A DNA stretch of 64,000 nt from Cystobasidiopsis lactophilus (lineage: Eukaryota; Basidiomycota; Agaricostilbomycetes; Agaricostilbales; Chionosphaeraceae). A program made the translations under genes and the position numbers. Under the pieces are notes generated by a model. It was not told the DNA's origin and ran no database searches. It saw only the letters and a list, made by a program, of their open reading frames with translations. This document shows, one piece after another, positions 48,970 through 59,472 of this stretch (position 1 is its first letter; each line of letters opens with the position of its first letter). The stretch lies in NCBI GenBank assembly GCA_001599975.1, contig BCIO01000002.1:3297883-3361882 (forward strand). The letters run 5' to 3'.

Positions 48970-51900
48970 ATGTCTGCGACGAACGCGGGCGCCTCGACCC
49001 AAAGTAAGTGCCTTGACTGTGCCCATCATGAGCCCAGCGCTGATCCCGCCGTGCAGCGGGAGTGAGTGACAGCAGTCAGACGCAAAAAAGCAACAAGAAG
49101 CTAAAATCAGCATCCAGTCGACCAAATCCTTTGTGTGAGCCCCTGTTCTGCCTCTTGGTGCTTACTTCTACTCACACACAAGCATTCAGCACGGCCTTGG
49201 TCACAGGCTTGATCATCTGCGGCGTCTACCTCGCCCTCTTTGCAAGTTTCCCCATGATGATGAAAATTTAGCTCGAGCCTGAGTCGAGTCCCGTCCCTGT
49301 CCCGCAGCTGTTCTTCCATGCCAAGCAGAAGAAGGTCTACCAGGTGGGTTGCTCCCTCGCAATCGCCAGCAGAAGGAGCCAGAGGACTGATCAGGAATGT
49401 GACGGCAGCCTCGCACTTACTTGGCGCCAGAGGCCCAGCGGCCGCCCGCCTTGCCCAGCAATGTATTCAAATGGATGCAGGCAATCGCCAGGATCGAATG
49501 TGACCAGGTGCTGAGGTCGAACGGCCTCGATGCCTACGTTTTTGCTCGCGTGCGTTTGGATCCCCTGCCCATGTTGCCCCTGGCCGTCGTTCTCACCCCT
49601 TCGCCCTTGCAGCTCACGAGGATGTACATGATCATGATGATCCCGTTCTTTTTCCTTACCTGGGCCATCTTGATGCGTGAGTCTGAGCGCGGACGCCCTT
49701 ATCGAGATCGCGAAGTTCGAGGAATGCTGAGCATAAACAAACCCCCCAGCCGTCACCGCTGTCAAGCCCAACCAGGGCCAGAACGGCCTCAACATGTTCG
49801 TCATCGGCAACGTTGGGGTAAGTTGGGCCGCCTGCGCTTGCTGTGTCGACGGAGGCTCACGTCATTTCCGCAGGCCACTGTTCAAGCCCGCCTGGCGGCG
49901 CACCGTGCGTGCTCTCTGAACTTGCTCTAAACTCCCCCAGGTCCTCATAAGCATCGATCAGTGATTGTCACTTGGGTTTTGACCTGTGAGGCTTTCTCTC
50001 CGACCTCGGTGGCGACAATCGTGCTGACTTTGGGTGGTGCGCCAGTCTGGGTCTTCTACATGATCTGGAAGGAGGTCCAGAACTTCATCCGCGTCCGCCA
50101 CGACTGGCTCGCTTCGCCTGCCTACCAGGCCCAGGCCAGAGCCCGCACCGTCCTCATCACCAAGATCCGCCCCGACATGATGGACGAGAGCATGCTGCGC
50201 GAGGTCGCCTCCGAGGCCGGCGCCGTCGAGCGCATCTGGCTCGTTCGCGACGTTGCCGACGTTAACGAGGTGTTCGACAACCGCCAGGATGCGTGCAACA
50301 AGCTCGAGAGCGCCGAGGGAGCCATCCTCCAGCGTGCCTGCAAGCGCGTCCGCAAGGGCAAGGCCTCGATGCCCAGCGCTGATGCCGCCTCCGTCGAGGC
50401 CGGCGATCACGGCTTGATCAACAGCATCGTCAAGGCCAAGAAGCGTCCGACCCACCGCCTCGGCAAGATCCCGTTCATCGGCAAGAAGGTCGACAGCATC
50501 GACCACTCCATCGAGGAAATCAAGGTTGACAATGAGAAGCTCGCTGAGATGCGTGCCGACCCGTCCAAGTACAAGCTCGCGAGCAGCGCCATTATTCGTT
50601 TCGAGACGCTCGCTGCCGCCACCACCTTCACTCAATCCCTCTCCAAGACCGGCGCAAAGACCATCGGTCCCCGCTTCGGCGACCTGGCACCCGGCAACAT
50701 CTACTGGAACAACTTGGGCCTCAACTCGAAGCTCATCCCCGGACGCGTCGCCCTCAGCTGGGGCCTCACCATCGGCCTCATCCTGATCTGGGCCATCCCG
50801 GTCGCCTTTGTCGGTACCTTGTCCAACTTGTCTGGCCTCTGCTCCTCCGTCTCGTTCCTTTCCTGGCTCTGCAAGCTGCCCAGTCCGGTGGTCGGTATCA
50901 TCCAGGGTGCCGCTCCGTGCGTTTTTTCCCTATCGGGTTGCCCCATCACAACTGAGATGTCCACACAGCCCCGTTGGCTTGGCTATTCTCTTCATGCTTT
51001 TGCCTATTATCTTGCGCAAGTTCGCCATCCTTCAAGGCTTGCCCACCAACACCCAGATCGACATGTCGGTCTTCAAGCGCTACTTCCTCTTTCTCATCAT
51101 CCATGGCTTCTTGATCGTCACCGTCTCGAGCTCGCTCACGAGCGCCTTGCCCTCCGTCATCAAGAACCCCGGCCAGGCCCCGTCGCTCTTGGCCACCAAG
51201 CTACCCCAGTCCTCCATCTTCTTCCTCACCTTCTTGATCACTTCGGCTCTCAGCGCGGCCACCGGCTACCTCACTCAAGTCGTCGGTGTTGTGGTGCTCA
51301 CTGTCTTCCGCTTCCTCGGAGGTGCCACCCCTCGCAAGATCTACAAGCTCGAATATGTTATGCCGCAAACTGTGAGCCGTCTCTCCCTTCTTTGGCCTTG
51401 ATCAAGTTGCCTAACGTCGCGGCCCTTCCAGACGTACTACCAATTGATTCCCAACGTCTCGCTGCTGGTCGTTCTCGCTTTGGTCTACAGCATCATCCAG
51501 CCCATTATGAGCGCTCTTGCTCTCTTGGCCTTCGCCCTGTACCACCTCTCGTTCAAGTACCTCTACGTCTACGTCTTTGACCAGGACCCGGTCCAAGAGA
51601 CCAACGGCTCCTACTTCCGCCTGGCCATCACCCACATCTTTGTTGGCCTCTACATCATGGAAGTTTGCTTGACCGGCTTGTTCTTCTTGAGCTCCAACGC
51701 CGACAACAAGCGTTCCGCCATCCCCGAGGGTGTCTTGATGGCTGTCCTGATTGGCATCACTATGTTGGTTCTCTCCTTTCTGCCCAACTTTCAGGTTGAT
51801 GCTCACATGTATGCGACCAACAGTGCCTTCCAGCTTTACCTCAAGTACCGCGTCAAGGCCCACGTCATTGACCTGGACCGCATTCCGGCTTCCGACGTGT

Positions 51901-52381
51901 CCCACCAGGAAGCCAAGGAGGGCAAGGCCGAGAATGGCCACACCAACGGCAGTGTCCCCAAGGACTCGCCCGACGCCTACCAGCCCGACAAGCTCGATGC
52001 TCCCTTTGTGGACGAGTCCAATTTTGACCCGCCTTCCATGTACCAAGCTCAGCCTGTCATCTGGATCGCCGACGACCACCTTGGCCTCGCCAAGCTCGAA
52101 GTCCAAAAGATCAAGGCCGCTGGCATCACCGCGTCGACCGAGAATGCCAGCATGAACGAGAAGGGCAAGGTCGAAGTCAGGTGAGCCTGCCTCCGTATTC
52201 GCTGCCGCACGAGGCCTTTGCCTAATGCCTGGCTTTCTTCACACAGTGGCCGCCCTGCTTTCATCGAGCCTGCTCGCAGCGATCTCGTTGCCAAGTGAGT
52301 GGTCTATCATCTGCCGAGCCTCTAGCTGCTGACTGACGGCCACTCAGGATCTCGAATTCGATGGCTGGCGCCGGTCTCTGA
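48970..52381 (+). CDS. CSC1/OSCA-type (TMEM63, DUF221) mechanosensitive channel
   Basis: A large multi-pass protein of the calcium-permeable stress-gated cation channel family (yeast Csc1, Rsn1, Phm7). First exons give MSATNAGASTQTKISIQSTK, then the helix VTALVTGLIICGVYLALF and KVYQPRTYLAPEAQRPPALP. The cytosolic RRM-like segment (ARTVLITKIRPDMMDESML) and a loop region follow. The DUF221 channel core reads NIYWNNLGLNSK, RVALSWGLTIGLILIWAIPV, RKFAILQGLPTNTQIDMSVF, TYYQLIPNVSLLVVLALVYS and ALALLAFALYHLSFKYLYVY. A hydrophilic tail has QPVIWIADDHLGLAKLEV, and the end is SNSMAGAGL. The intron 49242-49306 uses a GC donor after ALF; it is the only one that joins to LFFHAKQKKVYQ. The segment near 49890-50090 is less like other members than the rest. 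Confidence 0.9.
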
Positions 52382-52485
52382 ATGGCCACACGCAGGGTTC
52401 TTATGGACTTTTCTCCTTTCACGACCAATCTGTTGTGCATATAGACCACATCCCCTTTCGTCACGACGCAAAACCGTAATACTTG

Positions 52486-54177
52486 CTAATCAAAAGACCG
52501 CGTGTTGTTGATTCGCCCGACCACCTCCCATGGACTAGTTCCCTTGTGGAACTGAGCTCGTACGAGCTTGAAGATGAAGAAGCTGGCGAGATCGGCGGCT
52601 ACGAGGTAGAGGAGCAGGCAGAAATTGCCGACCGAGCCCTCGAAGACGCACTTGGACGACAGGGGAGTGGCCTGGTGGCCAGCACGTTTTGAAAGCCAGT
52701 TGAAGTAGAAGTGGCGAAGTGCGCGGCTAGGGGAAGTAAAGGCTCGTGACGGTGGACTGGGCAGAAGGGAGCGAAGTGTGTCGGCATCCGAGACGATGCC
52801 AAAGCCTTCGGACTTGTTGACGGCGAGCGCGAGATCGAGAGAAGGCATGGTAAAAAGGGTGACGAAGAATGCCGGCGCGACGACATCGATTGTGAGAGTG
52901 GGACTTCCTTCGCCACCGAGCGAAACCTCGCCGGCCTGGCTGTTCGCCGCCTTGATGACCACCTTCTTGTCCATCCGCAGCGCGCTCTGTTCCAATGTCC
53001 GTACAAGTTTCTTGGCGATGAGCCTGTCGGCCCACGTCTTGTCCTGCCACAAGATGCTTCCCGCTTTGGCAGACGGTTCGACCGGGTTGCTGGAATGCCC
53101 CTGGAGACCCAGGAATGGTTCGGGTCGGAGATAAACCAAGAGGCGCTTGGAGTAGTGAAGAATGGAGGCTTGATAGAGAATACGAGCTGAGGTGAGGAGG
53201 AGAGAGAAGGGGTAAGTGAGCAGGGTGCCCAAGATGGTGCTTTCCGTCAAGGGTCGCCCTTTTGACTGCAGCGTGGCAATGAGCTTAGGCGTCTTTTCCG
53301 GTGTCAGGAGCAGAATCTTGATGTGCATGTCAGGGTGGCTGGAGGACTGGGTGGAGGAGTGGGTTGCGCCGGGCGAGCAAAGCGGGTCTTTGAGTGTGAC
53401 GCGATAGAAGCCCTTGCGGTCATTGAAAGGAGATACATGGAATGCTCGGGGTATTGTCCACTGGTGATGGAAGCTGGAGATCAACATGTCAGCCCGAAGA
53501 GGGGCAGCTGAAAGTTGTCGCGTCACTCACTCAGACGGACAGTCCTGATCCTCGTCGACTCCCGACTGCAACACGTAGATGTGCCGCTCTTCGAAGGTGT
53601 TATGGACTTCCAGCACGACCACCTTGAGCTCCAATGACCCAGGGTCCCGCTCTTCACCGTAGCAGTAATGCACAACCAAAGGGTTGATGCCTTCAAAACC
53701 CAGGTACGACGGCATAGAGACTGTGTAGACCTTCTTCAGGTGGGCCTCTGGGATGCCTCGTAGGAGCAACAATGCTCGCAGGCGTTTCAGGATGGACGGA
53801 GGCGAGCTCTTGCTGAGGCCATCGACGTAGCCAGCCGGCCGCATGCCCAAAGCACAGCGCTTGGACGAGTCGTACGAAAACCAGCGTCCCATGTCCAACT
53901 CGTTGGCTTCCAGCGCCGCCAGATCGACTCCGATGTTCACAGTCTTGTAGCGGAACGAGTGCTGCGCCTCTTTTGGCAAGAACCGGGCATGATAAGAGGT
54001 CGTGTCGTAGATGTGAGCCAGTTCTCGGGTCGTGTAAGGCCGGTCGTTATGCAAGATGTGCAGGGCAAGGCTGCCGGCCAGGAGCAATGGCGGAAGGAGG
54101 AGATCGAGCCAGCTCAATTGGGAGAGCTCAGGTGGCAACAGATGCTGCAGGACTAGATGCTGGCCTTCTTCTTCCAT
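52486..54177 (-). CDS. DUF1365 family protein
   Basis: About 540 residues, starting MEEEGQHLVLQHLLPPELS with a hydrophobic segment (LLLPPLLLAGSLALHIL). The DUF1365 signature is clear: RPYTTRELAHIYDTTSYHAR, KTVNIGVDLAALEANELDMG, RWFSYDSS, YTVSMPSYLGFEGINPLVVH, YCYGE, VVVLEVHNTFEERHIYVLQ, and after one intron RAFHVSPFNDRKGFYRVTL. The family is widespread in bacteria and fungi. In bacteria it often sits beside cyclopropane-fatty-acid synthase or amine-oxidase genes, but its biochemical role is unsettled. No such partner lies next to it here. The C-terminal half (IGTLLTYP-type STILGTLLTYPFSLLLTSA) continues as in other fungal members. Overlaps nothing; ends about 105 bases from the CSC1-like stop. 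Confidence 0.85.
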
Positions 54178-54612
54178 TGCCTTGGATCAGAACTTTGCAA
54201 GCCGGATGGTGGCCAGGAGCAACCTTCGCAACAGCAGTCGGGATCGTATGGCCTTGCGATCTCGACGCAAGTGGGTCCTTGTTTTCTCATTGTTGTAATA
54301 CACATACACAGGAGGACCTTTAAAGAGTGCCCCAGAGGCTTCTTGAGCTCGAAGGCGAGAAGGCCATTTCACGAGGAAAGGTGCAGCGGACTTCACCCGA
54401 CTCCGGGCAGAAGCCCAATTGTCCAATTCAGGCGAGCCTGGGATCTACAGAGCCTCAAAGCCAGCAATACCAGTGCTCTGGGCGCCACTTTGCAAACATG
54501 ACACTGGTTTCCTTGACCTCGAGGCGAGACGTCGACAAACGGACACCGCCTACGCTTTGCACCCTCGGCCTTCCCTTCCACAATGCGGCTATAGTCACCA
54601 GCAAACGGTGAG
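54178..54612. promoter_or_regulatory. Divergent promoter region, DUF1365 gene and DHHC gene
   Basis: 435 bases between two divergent starts. Open frames on both strands pass through it without family features. It is taken as promoter and 5' UTR. Confidence 0.4.
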
Positions 54613-56384
54613 ATGATGATGGCCCAGCCGCAGCGCAAGCGGAAGACGTACAAGGACTACCGGAGAGAGGCAGAAGAGCGTCGCAGGGCAAGAATCGATG
54701 CGGGCATTGGCGATCCATGGGCAACACGCAAGGCGGCCATCGCCATTGCCGCCATGATCATTGCCTACTCGACCTACGCCTTCATTGGCCGGGTCTGCGT
54801 GCCCATGATCCAACGCTCGGCCCGCGCCAAGGGCTCGAGAACACAGGGCATCACCTTGCTCGCCTTCTTCCTGGTCTTGTTCTGCTTCGTGCTATGGGTA
54901 CGTTGCCTTCTTTGGCTCTTTGGGTGATACTGAATTGGATTGCCCGGGAACAGTCCTACTTCGTAGTGCTCAAGACCAGTCCTGGGCTCGTCAAAGACGT
55001 CAGCTCCTCCTCCGCGTCCCGCGTTGCAAAGCATTGCCAGCTAACGCATTAGCCCTTACACACAGTATGTTGGCCAAACACCAAGCCCACCCTTGGAGTC
55101 ATACGACGACATCGAAGAGGGCGAAGAGCTTGAAGCTGGTCCGCGATATGCGGACTTACCGGCGTCGACCGAGAAGCCAGCCAGCCAGCTCGTGCCCGGC
55201 CCAGTGCCTACTGGCGGCCCGGTATCCTCTGCTGTCGCCTCTTTGCCTTTGCCATCGACTTCCAAGCCCGAAACCTCGGCGGCGACGCCTTGGGCCACCG
55301 TCAAGAACGCCGAGTTCGAACGACCTTTCCGGCCAGAAAGGCGGCCACCGAACATTCCTGTCCTGCAAGACTACTACAGGTGGTGCACCCGATGTGAGAG
55401 GCTGAAGCCGTATCGAGCTCAGTAGGTGTTCTGTGGTCCAATTGACCTAGAAAGCTGTGCGCTGACATGCTCGTTCGCAGCCATTGCCGGCATTGTGGGA
55501 CCTGTGTAGTGAGCTTTGCTGTTTAATTCTCTTGTGAGATTTAGACTGATTGTTGATCTTGACCAGCTCAAAATGGATCGTGAGCTGCCGTCCTATCGTC
55601 CATGCTAATTTCAGACCTAATGACCGTTTCAGATCACTGTCCTTGGATCGGAGGTGAATAGCCTTCTCCCTTTTCATTACGCTCAGACCTAAAGCTCCGC
55701 GACCAGGCTGCGTTGGAGCCCGCAACCACAAATATTGTGCGTTTCGCTCTTCGCTGAGAGATGCGCCCTAACCTTATCCCCGCTGCTAGTCATGAACTTT
55801 CTGCTATGGAGTTCGCTCTGGATCTCCTACATCTTCTTTGCCACGCTCCTGGCAGTGGCTCCGCCCTTTCGCCCTTCCTACTCCGACCGCGATTATCGCG
55901 ACCCTCAACAAATCGTGCTCGTCGTTCTCGCCGCCGTCTTCGCGTTCTTCACTTGGAGCCTGCACATTCAACATCTGCGAGGCGTCCTATACAACATGAC
56001 GACCATCGAGAGCATCGGCATCAAGCGGTTCGCCGATGGCGAGCGCGCCAAGCTGACGAGCGTGTACGGCATCTTCTCCTTCCGAAAACACTCGCGCGTC
56101 AGGACAATCTGGAAGCAAGAGTGGGGGTCTCTATTGAAGGAGGGCAACCCTTGGTGGATGGAGTCCTTCAGAGCAAATTGGGAGATGGTCTATGGCTCCA
56201 ACAAATTGGCATGGTTTCGTGCGTTCTCCCTCCTCAGGTTTCATTCTCAGCTGAAGATCTACGGACAGTACCTATCAAGCCGTCTCCCCAAGGGGACCAA
56301 GGCCTGCAATACCGCCTCAACCCAAGATTCACGCCTGGTGGAGTTTGGTTGCCTCGACATCGGTGGCCGCAGGAATTTCAATAA
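54613..56384 (+). CDS. DHHC-type protein S-palmitoyltransferase
   Basis: Nine exons (54613-54897, 54954-54998, 55066-55421, 55481-55508, 55567-55579, 55633-55653, 55707-55736, 55790-56218, 56251-56384) join in frame to 446 residues. A basic head (QRKRKTYKDYRREAEERRR) is followed by helices AAIAIAAMIIAYSTYAF and ITLLAFFLVLFCFVLW. Then come the zinc cysteine-rich domain YRWCTRCERLKP, HHCRHCGTCV, LKMDHHCPWIGGCVG with the active-site DHHC cysteine, helices NFLLWSSLWISYIFFATLL and IVLVVLAAVFAFFTWSL, and the TTxE-like MTTIES. It transfers palmitate to cysteines of membrane proteins. The DHHC domain is coded by exons of 28, 13, 21 and 30 bases. The last intron would be only 32 bases; if not spliced, the C terminus changes frame and the end moves to 56424. 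I prefer the spliced end (LNPRFTPGGVWLPRHRWPQE). Confidence 0.88.
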
Positions 56385-57074
56385 CGTCGCTGTAACATTC
56401 CACTGCTACCCCTGTATTATCTAGCTCCCGAAGCGGCAGCTTCTCAAACTTGGCCGCTGGCGCCGTCGAATTCATTTCAGGAGAGCTGAACCGCTTCTTC
56501 TTTTGAGATCGCGCGCCGGCTGCGCCTGGGGTCGTCGTCGTGATGTGGAGGAGGACTCCGAGGAGCGATAGGCAGGCAGGAGCTAAGGAGGGTTGCAAAC
56601 TCTGAAAAAGAGGAACCAGGAGCAGTGCGCTGCTTGGCGCAGGCCCGTGCGCGAAACTTTCGTCTGCTCTTTGAGAAAGTTGAAAGANGCGCCCACGCCC
56701 GAAATCTTTGATAGGTCCGCTTTGAATGAACTGTCTGGCCAGCTCTGAGCGTCTTTGCTGGTGCTCCTGGGCTGGCATGGCGACCGGAGCGGGCTCGCTG
56801 GCCTCAGGTTCAGGGAGCGGATTTTTGCCACCCTCGGTTTGGGCGCGTTTGCTTGCTTCGGGACTGGTTGCTGCTTGCCCACAACTGCCGCCGATTTGAA
56901 AAATCGAATTCGTGGGCAGCGCAGACCCTCTTGCTCCCTTCCACCACACCCTTTCCGAGCTTCACTTTTTTGCGAGAGCCGCTTGCCCTCCACCCACACT
57001 CTTTTGTCAGACCAGTCCTCTCCTTGCTCTTCTACACACCCTAGTCCCTTCTCCTCCCACCTCCGCCTAACACC
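56385..57074. other. Intergenic region with an uncertain minus-strand open frame
   Basis: A minus-strand frame is open from 56949 to 56329. It contains PVAMPAQEHQQRRSELARQF, QSGPIKDFGRG, a hydrophobic stretch (LLLVPLFQSLQPSLAPACLS) and FEKLPLRELDNTG. It overlaps the 3' end of the DHHC gene on the other strand. The single undetermined base of the window (n at 56688) falls inside it. It might be a small gene with one or two introns, since a second frame (GVG, then SFNFLKEQTKVSRTGLRQ) also looks protein-like next to the n. I cannot settle its structure and do not call a product. Confidence 0.25.
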
Positions 57075-58414
57075 ATGCACGCCCTGCTGCCCTCTTTCGT
57101 GTTGGCCCTCTCGCTGGCGACCACCTCGCTGGCCCAGTCCACCTCGCCCAACCTCGCCGAGCGCGTCATCCTAGTTGCTGAGGATACCGCCGTCGATAGC
57201 CCCGTTGACTGGGAGTCGTACGACGTTCCGGCTCCCCCTGCCGAGGAGCGCGACAGCTTTCAAGAGGCCGTGGGTTTTTCTGCCCCTAGCCACGCCTTTG
57301 GGCTACCGGCTGACCTGTAGCCTGCTCCAGTTCTACGCTTACCACGAGAAGCGAGCTGCGTGAGTTGTTGTCCGAAAGCCCACCTAACGCTCGGACCGCT
57401 TTCTGACCGGAAACAATCTCCTCGCACCAGCAACTCGGTCCCGCCCCCGCGCCACGCCCTGCACTGCTCCCAGACCTCTACCTGCAAGCAGAAGAACGCC
57501 TTCCGCGTGCCCAACAGCTCTTACCGCTGCAACCGCATCGATCACAAGTGAGTTTGGCCGCTCTCGTCTTTGTTCTGCCCCTCGGCCGCCTTCTGAAGCG
57601 TTTCGCGCCAACAGGTGCAGCTACGAGTGAGTTCTCTGGTCCTCCCTGGGGCCTTCGGGCTGCCTCTGACCGCCTTGAAAACCAGGTGCAACGTCGGATT
57701 CCGCCCCGTGCTCAGGAAGGGCGTCTGGGTTTGGTGAGTTTGGAGCCCCTGAGCCTGGCAACAGAGACTGACATGTTCAACTCGCAGCGTTGCCAACGCC
57801 TCCAGCTGCAGCAAGAGCTCGTGCTTCGATCTCAAGGACGGCGTCGTCACCTGCAGCAAGAAGAAGTAGGCCTTGCTTCTACTTCTGTGCCGAGAGCTCT
57901 AAGCCTGAAAGCTTCCCACAGCCAAGGCTGGAGCGGTGGATTTGGCGCCAACGGCCACAACAGCTGGGGCCACGGCAACAAGGGCGTCGGCCACAAGGGC
58001 CACTGCACCTGTGAGTGCCCCCGATGCGCCTTTGCGACAGCCCTTGCCCATTATGCTTTGCCCCAGACTCCTGCTTCCCCAAGACCGATGACCGCAACTA
58101 CAAGCTCTACTGGATCCACGGCGTGCCCAAGTGCATCGACACCGCCGTCGACGTCAACAACTGTGAGAGCGCCTTCCCCCAATCCTGGGTTTTGTCCCTT
58201 TGACTCACACGACGCACCAGGTGGACGTGTTGGCCACCACTGCCCCAAGCCATACGGTGGCATTGGCAAGGAGGGCTGCCGCGCTGGAGCTTGTTATTTG
58301 TACTGTTGGTGGCAGATGAATGAGGAAACTACGACCGAAATGCTGACTTCGGTGCACACAGGCGGCGTTGGCAAGAAGCCGGTCACCAAGCACGGCATCA
58401 CCTTCTGCCCTTAG
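57075..58414 (+). CDS. Secreted cysteine-rich protein with a Kex2-like site
   Basis: Nine exons join in frame to 285 residues: 57075-57269, 57331-57359, 57431-57547, 57615-57626, 57686-57733, 57788-57865, 57922-58010, 58067-58162, 58221-58414. A signal peptide (LLPSFVLALSLATTSLAQ) is followed by an acidic pro-like segment (DWESYDVPAPPAEERD) and a dibasic site (YHEKRAANS). The mature part is rich in cysteine: HCSQTSTCKQKNAFRV, YRCNRIDHKCSYECNVGF, WVCVANASSCSKSSCFDL, then a Gly/His stretch (GFGANGHNSWGHGNKGVG) and further Cys pairs to the end (GITFCP). Twelve or more cysteines suggest disulfide-bonded secreted folding. Not a family I recognise; effector-like or wall protein is possible. Exon 4 has only 12 bases. 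Part of the last exon could be a further in-frame intron. Confidence 0.72.
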
Positions 58415-58758
58415 GTGATTCTAACCCACTCCGAACTCCTCTCCGCGTGCAGGACCTCTGACGCCGCTGCTCGACAGGTCGCCGCAAGCCACTTTCAGAG
58501 CTGCCGCCCTTCGGCCTCGTCTTGGCCCAAATCGCTTCGCCTTTCAATACCCAGTCCCCCAATTCCGCCTTTTTGTTTCGCAGCACATCCCAAGTCGGTA
58601 ACAATACCCCTTCTCAGCATGCAAGAGCGCCCCTTGTGGGTCTAATCGGGCAGGCTCCCGCTTTAATACGCTTGTCCTTTTCGGCTCTCGTTCTTTGTAT
58701 GAAATGGAACCGGTCGGACACTGACGACTTTCACGCCCATTGTCTTGTCGCTTCCAGT
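58415..58758. other. Intergenic, no gene seen
   Basis: 344 bases between the convergent stops of the Cys-rich gene and the DUF3253 gene; presumably two 3' UTRs. No recognisable coding or RNA feature. Confidence 0.5.
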
Positions 58759-59107
58759 TCATCCTGTCGTCCCAGAGTCCCAGTTTGGGCCGCGAGCCAG
58801 TCGAATCGGGCCAACGATCTCGCCACCACCACTGCCGGACAAATCCACACGCTGGCCCTTCTGGCGGATCTCGATGACGCCGTGGGCTGCTAGGTCGAAA
58901 GCAGCTTGCCTAACAGGATCCTATAGCCATATGAGAACGTGACAAACCCCCGAGGACCCAGCGAAAGCGCACCATCAGAGGTCGCCACACCGCCGGCCTC
59001 GAGCTGAATGACGTCGCAACCTCGCTCGGGCAGCACGTCGACTCAGCCTTGCGATCTTTGAGGAGTGTGATGATTGTATCTTTGAGTTCCGAGGTATCAA
59101 TTGCCAT
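58759..59107 (-). CDS. Small DUF3253 protein
   Basis: Two exons (58973-59107 and 58759-58920, with a 52-base GT-AG intron) give 98 residues. The sequence follows the DUF3253 pattern closely: ELKDTIITLLKDRKAEST, CCPSEVATSF, VWRPLMDPVRQAAFDLAAHG, VIEIRQKGQRVDLS, GPIRLARGPNWD. The predicted fold is a small winged helix. The family is chiefly bacterial with scattered fungal members, so ancient transfer from bacteria is plausible. Function is unknown. The gene is easy to miss because the intron falls in the middle of the conserved RPLM-DPVR block and neither half is long. It lies between the Cys-rich gene (convergent) and CDC11 (same strand). Confidence 0.78.
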
Positions 59108-59472
59108 CGTGCTTTCGAAAAAGCGCGATTGGCCCGAAGTGACCAGAGAAGGGTTTTGCATGCGAATTGAGGGATATCTAAAGAGGATAGCTCATAGAGC
59201 AATCGACTAGGGGACTAAAAAAGAAGATGTTTTGCGTGTCCACCAGTGAGCGAACCCAAACCCGAAGACCACCAAGCGAAAATGGAAAAGAACGAAGCGG
59301 GCAATTTGGTCGTGAAGCATTTCATTCTGACAAACCTTATGCGTAAGCATAGAAGCAGGAGCGCATACAAAGACTCACAAGAGTTGTGGAAAATGAGACC
59401 CGATCAAGGGCCATTGTAGGAGGCGGAGTCGCTCATTGATTGTTGCGCCAGACGCTGTCCAAATTATGAGCC
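59108..59472. other. Intergenic, no gene seen
   Basis: About 365 bases between the DUF3253 start and the CDC11 stop, both minus strand. Somewhat A-rich. It probably contains the CDC11 3' UTR and the DUF3253 promoter. Confidence 0.5.
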
